A stretch of DNA of 24,618 nt from Ruminococcaceae bacterium UBA6353 (GCA_002437905.1 DJRT01000010.1:1-24618), one strand, 5' to 3'. Shown: positions 14,529 through 22,764, counted from the stretch's first letter. Made by a program: numbers and translations. Notes: generated from the letters alone by a model not told the origin.

Positions 14529-15426
14529 CCGCTTCCACCTCCGGCCGCAGGCACTGCACCCAGCGCCCCGGCGTCTGCCGCCCCGCCAAAAAGATCCACC
14601 GGCTGAATGTCTGCCGGCGGGCAAGCAGCTGCACCAGCGGCTGGCGCTGCAGGGCCGTCGCCTCCCGCCCGTGCAGTGAGCTGATCACCGCCACGCCGGC
14701 ATAGGCACAGGCGGCGATCGCCTCCACCTCCTCCGGGCTGCCCAGCTCATCGAACACCACCGCCTGCGGTGCCAGCGTGCGGATGGCCTGCCGGATCATA
14801 GCCGGCTTATCGCCGCCCCGCAGCACATCACAGCCGGGCAGACCATCCACCCCGGCAATTTCGCCCCGCTCATCCGCCACCGCCACCCGGCGGCCGCGGG
14901 CAGCCAGGCGGGCGGCCAGATCCCGCAGCAGGGTGGTCTTGCCGCTGGACGGCTCCCCCACCAGCAGGGTATTCTGCAGCCCGGCCGGGGTATCCACCAG
15001 CGGCAGCAGCCCGGCCGCGCAGCCGGCATGGCGGCGGGGCAGGCGCACACACAATGAGGTCACCTGCCGCACCCCACCGGGGCTGGCCGTGCCGGCCACC
15101 CCCACCCGCAGGCCGCCGGGCACCGTAAGATAGCCCTGCCGCAGCTCCGCCTCATGGGCGTACACCGACTCCTGGCAAAAGCGCAGAAAGCAGCCCTCCA
15201 GCTCACGCGCGCTGCACCGCAGCAGCCCCGGCTGCCGCAGCGCGGTCAGCCCATCACGGCAAAGGTAGCGCTCACCCGCCGGCAGCGATACCGCCAAGGG
15301 CTGCTCCGCCCGCAGCCGCAGCTCCTGAACGGCCGCCTGCTGTGCCGCCGGCAGCACCGCCAGTGCCGCCAGCCACCGCTGCGGCAGGTAGGGCTGCAGC
15401 AGCGCCCAATCCGTTGTGCTTGTCAT
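14341..15426 (-). CDS. spoIIIAA: Stage III sporulation protein AA (ATPase), probable 3' frameshift
   Basis: SpoIIIAA is the AAA+/secretion-type ATPase thought to energise the SpoIIIA complex. From the start at 15426 (AGGTGAG ribosome site), Walker A GEPSSGKT is at residues 157-164, VADERGEIAG at 183-192 and Walker B AVVFDELG at 222-229. As written the frame runs 361 residues to 14341, covering 188 bases of spoIIIAB. The last 70 or so residues are low-complexity and unlike the family. One extra G in the GGGG run at 14566-14569 would instead end the protein at 300 residues with a TGA at 14525-14527. That TGA overlaps spoIIIAB as ATGA, like the AC/AD, AD/AE and AF/AG junctions. The gene is certain; the 3' end is not. 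Confidence 0.9.
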   Translation of the reverse strand: MTSTTDWALLQPYLPQRWLAALAVLPAAQQAAVQELRLRAEQPLAVSLPAGERYLCRDGLTALRQPGLLRCSARELEGCFLRFCQESVYAHEAELRQGYLTVPGGLRVGVAGTASPGGVRQVTSLCVRLPRRHAGCAAGLLPLVDTPAGLQNTLLVGEPSSGKTTLLRDLAARLAARGRRVAVADERGEIAGVDGLPGCDVLRGGDKPAMIRQAIRTLAPQAVVFDELGSPEEVEAIAACAYAGVAVISSLHGREATALQRQPLVQLLARRQTFSRWIFLAGRQTPGRWVQCLRPEVEADEVSWTVVGGRGGDRPRPLLFPAAVSAGGASAAACAAAGDPAAAADLYGAAAFRPVAAAGGR

Positions 15427-15448
15427 GCCTGTCCTCACCTCTTGTCCC

Positions 15449-15478
15449 ATGTATATGGCACCGCCGACGGAATTATGA
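15449..15478 (-). promoter_or_regulatory. Sigma-E promoter of the spoIIIA operon
   Basis: On the minus strand TCATAAT (15472-15478) is followed after 14 bases by CATATACAT (15449-15457). These fit the mother-cell sigma-E pattern (KMATAWW, 14 bases, CATACANT-like). The site lies between the mutS2 terminator and the spoIIIAA ribosome site, about 23 bases before the start codon, exactly where the operon needs it. The spoIIIA operon is a known sigma-E target in Bacillus. Confidence 0.82.
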
Positions 15479-15482
15479 CCGC

Positions 15483-15515
15483 AAAAAAGGAGCCGACACA
15501 AATCGTGTCGGCTCC
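15483..15515 (-). terminator. Rho-independent terminator after mutS2
   Basis: On the minus strand a perfect 11-bp stem GGAGCCGACAC/GTGTCGGCTCC with a 5-base loop is followed by TTTTTT. It lies about 30 bases after the mutS2 stop codon and isolates the housekeeping unit from the sporulation operon. Confidence 0.96.
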
Positions 15516-15543
15516 CGCTCATCGGCGGCGAAAGCATCGCCGT

Positions 15544-17931
15544 TTATTTTAATTCTACGACCGTAACGCCGGTCTCCCCCTCGCCATAGGTGCCGAGGCG
15601 GAACCCCTTTACCTGTTTATGCCCGCGCAGATGCTGCTGCACCGCGGCGCGCAGTGCGCCGGTACCCTTGCCATGGATCAGCGTGACCCGCTCAAGGCCG
15701 CACAGCACGGCATTATCCAGGAAGCGATCCACCTCCAGCAGCGCCTCCTCCACCGTCATGCCACGCAGGTCAAGGTCGGTGGCAGCCGAGCGCTCCATGC
15801 GGGAGGTCAAGCCACCGCCGGTACGCGGTGCCGGGGCGGGGCGGCCCTTTTTCTCTGCCCGTTTGGACTCATACAGCCGCAAATTCTGCAGCGGCGTACG
15901 GGTGCGGATGGCACCGGCCTGCACCTCCACCAGCCCCTTATCATCCGGCAGAGCAGTCACCGTGGCCTGCAGCCCCATATCCTGCAGCAGCACGCGGTCA
16001 CCCTTCTGCAGCGCCCGCGGCAGCACATATTCGCCCATATCCCGCTGAGCCACCGGATCCACAGCGTCATCCAGCCGCCGCAGGCGGGAACGGAGCTGGC
16101 TCTTGGCCTGCTGCGTTTTCTGCGCAAAATCGGCGCTTTCCTTTTGCCGGCGCAGGTCATCCAGCTCATCCATCAGCTGCTGCGCCTGCTGGCGCGCCTT
16201 TTCCACAATGCCCCGCGCCTGCTGGCGGGCATTTTCCAGCTCCTTCTCCCGCCGCTGTTCCAGCTCACCGAGCTTCTCTTCGGCGGCGGCAGCGGCCCGC
16301 TGCGCACGCAGCCGGTCATCCTCTGCCGCCTGCAGCTTCTGCTCCAGCTCCTGCCGGCGGGCGTCCAGGCTGGACACCACATCCTCCAGCCGGCGGTCAT
16401 CACCGGAGATCAGTGATTTGGCGTGCTCCACCAGCGCCTCATCCATACCAAGGCGACGGGTGATCGCAAAAGCGTTGGAACGGCCGGGGACGCCGATCAG
16501 CAGCCGGTAGGTCGGCCTGAGCGACGCCACATCAAATTCGCAGCTGGCATTTTCCACACCGGGGGTATGGATGGCATAGGCCTTCAGCTCGGCATAGTGT
16601 GTGGTGGCACCGATACGCGCGCCCTGCTGCCGCAGCCGCTCCAGAATGGCGATTGCCAGTGCGGCGCCCTCCACCGGGTCCGTGCCGGCACCCAGCTCAT
16701 CCAACAGCACCAGCGAGCGGGCGTCGGCCTGCTCCAAAATCCGGATCACATTGACCATATGGGAGGAAAAGGTGGACAGGGATTGCTCGATTGACTGCTC
16801 GTCCCCGATATCCACCAGCACCCGGTCGCACACGGCGATCTGGCTGCCGTCGCTGACCGGCGGCAGCAGGCCGCACATGGTCATCACCGTCAGCAGCCCC
16901 AGCGTTTTGAGCGTAACTGTCTTGCCGCCGGTATTGGGGCCGGTGATTACCAGCGCATCAAATCCGCCGCCCAGCTCCACATCCACCGGCACGATCTTTT
17001 TGGGGTCGATCAGGGGGTGGCGCGCCTTATGCAGCACGGTGTGCCCGTCCGCTGTCAGGCGGGGACGGATAGCCTTCATCTTATACGCCAGCTGGCCCTT
17101 GGCGAAGATCACATTCAGCTCCAGCACCAGCTCATAATCCGCAATGATCGCCGTGGCAAAGCTGCCTACCTCAGCCGAAAGCTCCTGCAAAATCCGCTCG
17201 ATCTCCGCCTGTTCGCGGGAGCGCAGCACCTTCAGCTCATTATTGGCCTCCACTGCCCCCATCGGCTCCACAAACACCGTGGCGCCGGAGGCGGAGGTAT
17301 CGTGTACAAGGCCGGCCACCTCACCGCGGTGCTCGGCCTTGACCGGTACCACAAAGCGGCCGCCGCGGATGGTTACAATCGGCTCCTGCAGCGCCTTCTG
17401 GTAGGTGGCCGAGCGCACCATGCGGTCAAGCTGCTCCCGCACCCGCGCGGAAGCCGCCCGCATCTTGCGGCGGATATCCGCCAGCGCCGGCGAGGCGGTA
17501 TCGGCGATCTCCTCCTCGCTGATCACCACGCCGGCAATGCGCTCCTCCAGATACTTGTTTGCCGCCAGCGCGGAAAAGCGGTCATCCAGGCAGGTAGAGA
17601 CGCCCTCGCAGTGGGCACGCCACTCCCGCAGCGAACGGATCACCCGCAGCGTTTCCGCCACGCGCAGCAGTTCTCCCGGCATCAGCGCCGCGCCGGCCTC
17701 CGCCCGCCGCAGCGGGTTGGTCACATTGCTCAGGTGACCAAAGGAGGGGGTGCCGAAGCCCGCCATCAGCCGGCAGGCATCATCCGTCTCCTCCACCAGC
17801 CGCTGCACCAGCGGCAGCTCGGTCTGCGGACGCAGGCTGCGGGCGATGTGCGCCGCATCGGCGCAGCAGGTCTCCCCTGCCAGCATATCCAGTATTTTAT
17901 CTAATTCCAGTGCATGTAAATCGCGTTCCAT
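15544..17931 (-). CDS. mutS2: MutS2 / endonuclease and ribosome-collision ATPase
   Basis: MutS2 is a MutS-related ATPase. Bacterial members suppress recombination or act at collided ribosomes (Bacillus MutS2/RqcU). The 795-residue length is typical. The N-terminal core and clamp (about 1-310) is followed by the ATPase domain, with Walker A GPNTGGKT (331-338), the SLSTFSSHM segment (384-392) and Walker B LVLLDELGAGTDP (407-419). A long coiled coil rich in Glu, Arg and Gln spans roughly 510-620. The C-terminal Smr nuclease domain (about 719-795) has LDLRG at 720-724 and HGKGTG at 753-758. Absence of a MutS mismatch-binding domain separates it from MutS. The ribosome site AAAGGAAC precedes the start at 17931, 15 bases after recO. 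Confidence 0.97.
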   Translation of the reverse strand: MERDLHALELDKILDMLAGETCCADAAHIARSLRPQTELPLVQRLVEETDDACRLMAGFGTPSFGHLSNVTNPLRRAEAGAALMPGELLRVAETLRVIRSLREWRAHCEGVSTCLDDRFSALAANKYLEERIAGVVISEEEIADTASPALADIRRKMRAASARVREQLDRMVRSATYQKALQEPIVTIRGGRFVVPVKAEHRGEVAGLVHDTSASGATVFVEPMGAVEANNELKVLRSREQAEIERILQELSAEVGSFATAIIADYELVLELNVIFAKGQLAYKMKAIRPRLTADGHTVLHKARHPLIDPKKIVPVDVELGGGFDALVITGPNTGGKTVTLKTLGLLTVMTMCGLLPPVSDGSQIAVCDRVLVDIGDEQSIEQSLSTFSSHMVNVIRILEQADARSLVLLDELGAGTDPVEGAALAIAILERLRQQGARIGATTHYAELKAYAIHTPGVENASCEFDVASLRPTYRLLIGVPGRSNAFAITRRLGMDEALVEHAKSLISGDDRRLEDVVSSLDARRQELEQKLQAAEDDRLRAQRAAAAAEEKLGELEQRREKELENARQQARGIVEKARQQAQQLMDELDDLRRQKESADFAQKTQQAKSQLRSRLRRLDDAVDPVAQRDMGEYVLPRALQKGDRVLLQDMGLQATVTALPDDKGLVEVQAGAIRTRTPLQNLRLYESKRAEKKGRPAPAPRTGGGLTSRMERSAATDLDLRGMTVEEALLEVDRFLDNAVLCGLERVTLIHGKGTGALRAAVQQHLRGHKQVKGFRLGTYGEGETGVTVVELK

Positions 17932-17946
17932 GTTCCTTTGCTCCTG

Positions 17947-18714
17947 TTATGTTTCATCCTGCAGCGTGCGGTAGAATTCCAGTGTGGTATACCGCCGCGG
18001 CTGCTGCGCCAGCAAAAAGCGCTCCATGACAGCCCCCAGCTCCTTCAGCTCCTGCGGCGGCAGCGAAAAGGCGAAGCAGCGGGAAAAATCCCCGTAGAGG
18101 ATGTGCCGCAGCGCCGCCAGCACGCCCGGCGTAACCGGCAGGGCATCGTTTCCGCGTCCGCAGCCGGCGCAGGTCAGCGTACCATCCTGCGGCGAAAACC
18201 ACCAGCCCGACGCCTCGGTGCAGCCGCAGCGGCTGCAGGCGGCCAGATCCGGCATATACCCCTCCAGGCACAGCAGGCGCCCCTCCACTACCGCCTTGAT
18301 CAGCGCCGGCGGCCGGCTGCCCTCGCCGAGAAAATGCAGGGCATTGAGCAGCAGCCGCAGGTGCTCCGGCGCCGGCGAATCGGTGGGGGTCAGATGCAGC
18401 GCCAGCTCACAGAAATACTGGCCGAGAGCCAGCCGCTCCACCTGCTGCCGCAGCGGGAAAAACACCTCCTGCGGCTGTGCATCCTCCACAATGTATTTGT
18501 CCCGTCCGGGGATCAGGCTGAAACGGGCATAGCACAGCTGCTGCGTGGCCGTACCGGCGCGGCTGTTCATCTTGCGCGCACCGCGGGCCGATGCCCGCAC
18601 AAGGCCGCGTTCCCGCGTCAGGATCGCCACAAAGCGGTCAGATTCCGCGATGGTCTGATATTCCCGCAGCACCAGGCCATCGGTCATCAGGTGCTGCCTT
18701 TTGCTGTCCGCCAT
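17947..18714 (-). CDS. recO: DNA repair protein RecO
   Basis: RecO works with RecF and RecR to load RecA on single-stranded DNA coated by SSB. The 255-residue product has an N-terminal OB-fold (TDGLVLREYQTIAESDRFVAILT onward). A helical C-terminal domain carries a zinc-binding set at C160, C163, C182 and C185 (CSRCG and CAGCG). The start at 18714 has GGGGGAG about 7 bases upstream; the Met at residue 10 is an alternative. It overlaps the upstream yqzL-like gene by 77 bases in another frame. The era-yqzL-recO order is as in Bacillus. Confidence 0.95.
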   Translation of the reverse strand: MADSKRQHLMTDGLVLREYQTIAESDRFVAILTRERGLVRASARGARKMNSRAGTATQQLCYARFSLIPGRDKYIVEDAQPQEVFFPLRQQVERLALGQYFCELALHLTPTDSPAPEHLRLLLNALHFLGEGSRPPALIKAVVEGRLLCLEGYMPDLAACSRCGCTEASGWWFSPQDGTLTCAGCGRGNDALPVTPGVLAALRHILYGDFSRCFAFSLPPQELKELGAVMERFLLAQQPRRYTTLEFYRTLQDET

Positions 18715-18838
18715 GTGTCATCTCCCCCTGCACGGCGCGGTTTTCCGCCCGCGCACCGCGGCAATACCGCAGATAGTCCTCCACCCGCCCGCTGCGGGCA
18801 AAGGCCTGCCAAAGTGCCTCACTTTCCGGCTGTGCCAT
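18638..18838 (-). CDS. yqzL: YqzL-like small protein
   Basis: YqzL-family proteins are tiny conserved Firmicute proteins of unknown function encoded between era and recO. This frame gives 66 residues starting MAQPESEALWQAFARSGRVE and continuing DYLRYCRGA. That matches the family pattern W..F..TG.I..YL.Y. Position between era and recO supports the call. The first 30 or so residues carry the resemblance; the rest (rich in Gln, Asp and Pro) is unlike YqzL and runs 77 bases into recO. Bacillus YqzL is about 47 residues. The start could be the ATG at 18838 (GAGAGG about 11 bases upstream) or the GTG at 18847. Confidence 0.68.
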   Translation of the reverse strand: MAQPESEALWQAFARSGRVEDYLRYCRGARAENRAVQGEMTHGGQQKAAPDDRWPGAAGISDHRGI

Positions 18839-18931
18839 CCGCCTCACTTCCTCTCCCCGTTTAGTATCCCCGGAAAGAGGCCGATCAGCGGCGGCAATTA
18901 TTGTTATTTGTACGAACCGGGCAGGCGCTCC

Positions 18932-19834
18932 TCAATCCAGCTTATAGCCAAGACCGTTCAGAAAGCCCTGGCGATTGCGCCAATCTTCCTTCACCTTTAC
19001 CCAGCACTGCAGATTGACCCGTGTATCAAACAGCTGCTCCAGCTCCGCCCGCGCCAGGCTGGCGATCTGCTTGAGCATAGCGCCCTGCTTGCCGATCACC
19101 ATGCCCTTATGGCTTTCCCGCTCACAGTAGATATGGGCCTCGATATCCAGGATCGTCCCTTTGGTGGTTTCCCGTTCACCCATGCGCTCGATGGCCACGG
19201 CAATGCCGTGCGGAATTTCCTGCCGCAGCAGCAGCAGCATCTTTTCCCGGATCACCTCTGCCGCCACCGCCTGCTCGGTCTGGTCGCTGGTGGCGTCATC
19301 CGGGAAAAAGTGCGGACTTTCAAATGCAAAGCCGGACAGCACGGTCAGCAGCTCCTCCAAGCCGTCCCCGTTCAGCGCCGATACCGGCACAATGGCGTCA
19401 AAATCACCCCGTTCCTTCCACGCAGCGATGACCGCCAGCAGGGCCGCCTTATCATCCAGGGTATCAATCTTGTTGATCACCAGCACCTTGGGCAGCTTTT
19501 GCGCCGTCAGCTGCTCCAGCAGGGCGGCCTCCTCCTCGCGGATGGCGGCACGCGGCTCGGTAACCAGCAGCCCCACATCCACGCCGGAAACAGCCTCGCC
19601 GATCGAACGCACCATGAAATCCCCCAGCCGGGTGCGCGGCTTGTGGTTGCCGGGGGTATCCAAAAAGACCAGCTGCGTTTTGCCGCGGGTGACCACCCCC
19701 ATGATACGGGTGCGGGTGGTCTGCGGCTTGTCCGAGACAATCGCCACCTTTTTGCCCACCAGGGCGTTCAGCAGAGACGATTTGCCAACATTGGGGCGAC
19801 CGACAATCGCCACAAAAGCCGATAATGTATCCAT
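18932..19834 (-). CDS. era: GTPase Era
   Basis: Era is a GTPase that binds 16S rRNA and helps assemble the 30S subunit. The 300-residue product has G1 GRPNVGKS (12-19), G2 PQTTR (37-41), G3 DTPG (59-62) and G4 NKID (121-124). A C-terminal KH RNA-binding domain (from about 230) includes MVIGKQGAMLKQI with GKQG at 248-251. The start at 19834 has AGGAAAGG just upstream; the frame stays open to 19918 but the extra residues lack family similarity. It lies between ybeY and yqzL in the phoH-led unit. The next 93 bases before yqzL hold no clear terminator or promoter. Confidence 0.97.
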   Translation of the reverse strand: MDTLSAFVAIVGRPNVGKSSLLNALVGKKVAIVSDKPQTTRTRIMGVVTRGKTQLVFLDTPGNHKPRTRLGDFMVRSIGEAVSGVDVGLLVTEPRAAIREEEAALLEQLTAQKLPKVLVINKIDTLDDKAALLAVIAAWKERGDFDAIVPVSALNGDGLEELLTVLSGFAFESPHFFPDDATSDQTEQAVAAEVIREKMLLLLRQEIPHGIAVAIERMGERETTKGTILDIEAHIYCERESHKGMVIGKQGAMLKQIASLARAELEQLFDTRVNLQCWVKVKEDWRNRQGFLNGLGYKLD

Positions 19835-19852
19835 TCTGTTCCTTTCCTGACA

Positions 19853-19884
19853 AGAGCGGCCCCCGCCGCAGCCGGGACCGCTCT
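19853..19884 (-). other. Stem-loop between ybeY and era
   Basis: AGAGCGGTCCC can pair with GGGGCCGCTCT on the minus strand (11 bp with one G-T pair) across a GC-rich loop. It lies between the ybeY stop and the era ribosome site. No T-run follows, so it is unlikely to be a strong terminator. It may be an RNA-processing or partial attenuation element, or may have no function. Confidence 0.4.
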
Positions 19885-19898
19885 GCCACCTACGCTCT

Positions 19899-20402
19899 TT
19901 ACTCGTTATCCATAACATAGCTGCCGCCGCGGGGCAGGCCGACAGAGGTCATTACGGCCTCCTCCTTTTCCCGCATACGCACAGCCTCCAGGCCGCCGTC
20001 CACATGGTCATAGCCCAGCAGATGCAGCATGGAGTGCACCGTGAGATACCCTACCTCCCGCTGCAGCGAGTGGCCGAATTCCTCCGCCTGTGCGGCGGCG
20101 CGCTCCATGGACAGCACGATATCCCCCAGCATATAGGCGCCGGTGGCCGGGTCCACATCATACACACCATTTTCCCCCAGCGGGAAGGAAAGCACATCCG
20201 TCGGCATATCCACCTGCCGCTGTTCCAGATTGATCTGATGGATCTGCTCATTATCCACCAGCGAGACATCCACCTCGGCCGAACCCTCAAAGCCCTCCAG
20301 CTCCAGCACCGCATGGCAGCAGCGCCGGATCAGCAGGCGTACGCCGGTCGGAATTTTCACCGCTTTCTGCTTGTTTTCAATGGTGACCTTGATTTTGTCC
20401 AT
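19899..20402 (-). CDS. ybeY: Endoribonuclease YbeY (rRNA maturation factor)
   Basis: YbeY is a zinc-dependent endoribonuclease needed for 16S rRNA 3' maturation and ribosome quality control. The 167-residue product ends with the metal-binding HSMLHLLGYDH motif, with His at 123, 127 and 133. Before it are MPTDVLSFPLGE and LGDIVLS, both typical of the family. The ATG at 20402 begins MDKIKVTIENKQ and lies 26 bases inside the end of phoH; the frame further upstream is antisense-like. The phoH-ybeY-era order is widely conserved and links these ribosome-biogenesis genes. Confidence 0.97.
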   Translation of the reverse strand: MDKIKVTIENKQKAVKIPTGVRLLIRRCCHAVLELEGFEGSAEVDVSLVDNEQIHQINLEQRQVDMPTDVLSFPLGENGVYDVDPATGAYMLGDIVLSMERAAAQAEEFGHSLQREVGYLTVHSMLHLLGYDHVDGGLEAVRMREKEEAVMTSVGLPRGGSYVMDNE

Positions 20403-21414
20403 GAGACTTCCCCGACCTTTCTTCTTTTTTCTCCGCGCGGCGGCGCTCACCGCCGGCACGGGTCTGTTCATATTTCTCATAGGCGGCAATGATGCGCTGC
20501 ACCAGCTGGTGGCGCACCACATCCTTCTGGCTGAACTGGCAGATTGCCACATCCTCCACACCCCGCAGCACCCGCATCACCTGCTTGAGGCCGCTCAGCT
20601 TGCCATCCGGCAGGTCGATCTGCGTGACATCGCCGGTGACCACCATGCGGGAATGGAACCCCAGACGGGTGAGAAACATCTTCATCTGCTCCGGCGTGGT
20701 ATTCTGCGCCTCATCCAGGATAATAAAACTATCATCCAGTGTGCGGCCACGCATATACGCCAGCGGCGCAATCTCGATATCCCCGCGCTCCAGATACCGC
20801 TGGTAGGTCTCCGCTCCCAGCATATCGAACAGGGCATCATACAGCGGGCGAAGGTACGGATCCACCTTGCTCTGCAGGTCGCCGGGCAAAAAGCCGAGCC
20901 GTTCGCCGGCCTCCACCGCCGGCCGGGTAAGGATGATGCGGTTGACCTCTTTTGCGCGGAAGGCACGCACCGCCATCGCCACCGCCAGATAGGTCTTGCC
21001 GGTGCCGGCCGGGCCGATGCCCAGCGTAACAGTATTTTTCTCAATGGCCTCCACATAGGCCTTTTGCCCCAGGGTCTTCGGCTTGACCGGTTTGCCCTTG
21101 GCCGTGATGCAGATGCTGTCACCGGAAAGCTGCGCAACCGAGTCCTCCGCGCCCTCCTGCACCAGCATCAGCACATAGCGTACATTCTGCTCATTCAGCT
21201 GTTCGCCGCGGTTAAGCAGCTGCAGCAGCCCATTGATGGCCTTAACGGCACCGGCCACCTGCTCCGGCTCTCCACTGACCTTGATATCCGTACCGCGCGC
21301 CAGAACCGTAACCCCAAAGGTCTGCTCCACCAGCCGCACATTGGCATCAAAGCTGCCAAACAGCGAAACGGCCTGTTCCATGCGCTCCACATTGATATTT
21401 TGCTCGATGATCAA
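20377..21414 (-). CDS. phoH: PhoH-family ATPase
   Basis: PhoH-like proteins are P-loop ATPases predicted to act in RNA metabolism, often beside YbeY. The 345-residue product has an N-terminal domain of about 100 residues (QAVSLFGSFDANVRLVEQTF), Walker A GPAGTGKT (134-141), Walker B FIILDEAQN (230-238) and the TGDVTQID sensor (260-267). The C-terminal tail is very basic, rich in Arg and Lys (about 315-345), and overlaps ybeY. The start is a TTG at 21414 giving a full-length family N-terminus, with only a weak GGGAAG very close upstream. The ATG at 21381 (residue 12) is an alternative. It is the first gene of the unit, behind the promoter at 21477-21505. Confidence 0.95.
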   Translation of the reverse strand: MIIEQNINVERMEQAVSLFGSFDANVRLVEQTFGVTVLARGTDIKVSGEPEQVAGAVKAINGLLQLLNRGEQLNEQNVRYVLMLVQEGAEDSVAQLSGDSICITAKGKPVKPKTLGQKAYVEAIEKNTVTLGIGPAGTGKTYLAVAMAVRAFRAKEVNRIILTRPAVEAGERLGFLPGDLQSKVDPYLRPLYDALFDMLGAETYQRYLERGDIEIAPLAYMRGRTLDDSFIILDEAQNTTPEQMKMFLTRLGFHSRMVVTGDVTQIDLPDGKLSGLKQVMRVLRGVEDVAICQFSQKDVVRHQLVQRIIAAYEKYEQTRAGGERRRAEKKEERSGKSHGQNQGHH

Positions 21415-21476
21415 AACTTCCCATTCTACGAAGATTGCCCAGCGGCGGCCGCCGGCCGCACCCTGATGCTTTTTAT

Positions 21477-21505
21477 ATTATATCGCTAAAATTCTCAATT
21501 GTCAT
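21477..21505 (-). promoter_or_regulatory. Sigma-A promoter for phoH-ybeY-era-yqzL-recO-mutS2
   Basis: The -35 is ATGACA (21500-21505), the spacer is 17 bases and the -10 is a perfect TATAAT (21477-21482), in a markedly AT-rich gap after yqfD. The leader to the phoH start is about 55-60 bases. No terminator hairpin is visible between yqfD and this promoter. Confidence 0.87.
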
Positions 21506-21544
21506 TTGCTAAAATACACAAATTTTTTGCCAATTTTTCCGCAC

Positions 21545-22747
21545 TCATTGCTGTTCGGCTGCATCCGGCGCCGGTATTGCCGACAGCGGCACCTCCACGG
21601 CAATGTTTTCCCGGCAGGTATACTCCACGGTAAGGGTATATAGACCGTTCTGGACACTCTCGCGCTGCGCGGTCGGCGTATAGGTGCCCTCGGCAAACAG
21701 CGCCTGCTGCCGGGCGGCCAGCTGCTGCTGCGCCAGTGCGGCCGCCTGCTGCTGTGTGCGCGCCGTGCGCACCCGCTGAACCGGCACATAGTACACATTG
21801 GTGATCCCGAGCGGCAGCGTCAGGCCATTGGCTGTTAAAAAATGCGCGCGCTCCTGCCGCCGGTACTCCCCCGCCGGCTGGCCGGCAGAAAACAGTGGAA
21901 AATCCCGCCCGAGAAAGTGCAGCGTGGGCTGCAGCACGGTGCCCGGTGCCGTCTCGGCGCGCGCATACACCAGCGGCACCGATACCGTGATCTGCCGCTG
22001 CGTTTCGGCGATCACCTCGCCATAGGCGCGGTAGAGCTTTTCCCCCATCTCCGACTGCACCCGCCCGGTGATCAGCACCGTGCCGGCACTGACCGCCTCG
22101 CCGGTCATCACCGCCCGCTCACCGCTGAGCACCGTCATGGAGAGAATGCGGCCGTCCCGTACCGCCACCATGGCGGACGGTTCCGACAGATCCAGCACCT
22201 GCGGCGTCGGCTGGCGCTCATTCACCTCCACCCGCGCCACGCAGCCGCTCGGATTGACCGTGATCCACGAAAGCGTGGGCAGGCGGCTAAGCCCGACAAT
22301 CTCCAGCTGCTTGATATCCACCGCCCGCATCCGGGCACCAAGACACACACCGGACTGCTGCGCCTGCTCCAGAATGGCGGCGGCCGGTGTGGAAGTGTTT
22401 CCCACCACCTGCACCACCCATATGCGGGGGGCCAGCAGTGCCAGCAGCACGACATACAGCACCGCCCCCAACACCAGCCCCTTATGCCGGCGATAGCGGT
22501 GGAGCACAAACGGCAGGCCGCGCTTGCGCCGCACCCGCATACGCACACACGCCCGCCGCGCCGGCCGGCGCAGGCGGCAGTAATCCCGCGCAAAGCAGCA
22601 AAAGCGCGTGCGCTCCTGCCGGTGGCGCACGCCCCAAACCGCGATCTGCTGCCCGGTAATCTCATTGAGCAGCCGCTCCGGATAGCCGCCCTCCGCCTCC
22701 ACCTGCACAAATCCGGGAACAAACCGGAACCCCTGCGACAGCCGCAC
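21545..22747 (-). CDS. yqfD: Sporulation protein YqfD
   Basis: YqfD is a conserved sporulation membrane protein, expressed in the mother cell under sigma-E in Bacillus; its biochemical role is not established. The 400-residue product has a soluble N-terminal part (FRFVPGFVQVEAEGGYPERL) and one membrane segment (about 90-110). A long extracytoplasmic part starts with a POTRA-like stretch (VVGNTSTPAAAILEQAQQ). The tail is Gln- and Ala-rich before the last strands. The start is a GTG at 22747 with GGGGAGG 5 bases upstream, 17 bases after the yqfC stop; no ATG fits. It forms a pair with yqfC. Confidence 0.92.
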   Translation of the reverse strand: MRLSQGFRFVPGFVQVEAEGGYPERLLNEITGQQIAVWGVRHRQERTRFCCFARDYCRLRRPARRACVRMRVRRKRGLPFVLHRYRRHKGLVLGAVLYVVLLALLAPRIWVVQVVGNTSTPAAAILEQAQQSGVCLGARMRAVDIKQLEIVGLSRLPTLSWITVNPSGCVARVEVNERQPTPQVLDLSEPSAMVAVRDGRILSMTVLSGERAVMTGEAVSAGTVLITGRVQSEMGEKLYRAYGEVIAETQRQITVSVPLVYARAETAPGTVLQPTLHFLGRDFPLFSAGQPAGEYRRQERAHFLTANGLTLPLGITNVYYVPVQRVRTARTQQQAAALAQQQLAARQQALFAEGTYTPTAQRESVQNGLYTLTVEYTCRENIAVEVPLSAIPAPDAAEQQ

Positions 22748-22764
22748 GCGATCCTCCCCTTTCC

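Noticed and set aside
18839..18931. Promoter or terminator between era and yqzL
   Set aside because: No paired -35/-10 at 16-18 bases and no hairpin followed by T-run; treated as an untranslated gap inside the operon.
21506..21544. Terminator between yqfD and the phoH promoter
   Set aside because: The stretch is AT-rich with T-runs but forms no GC-rich hairpin.
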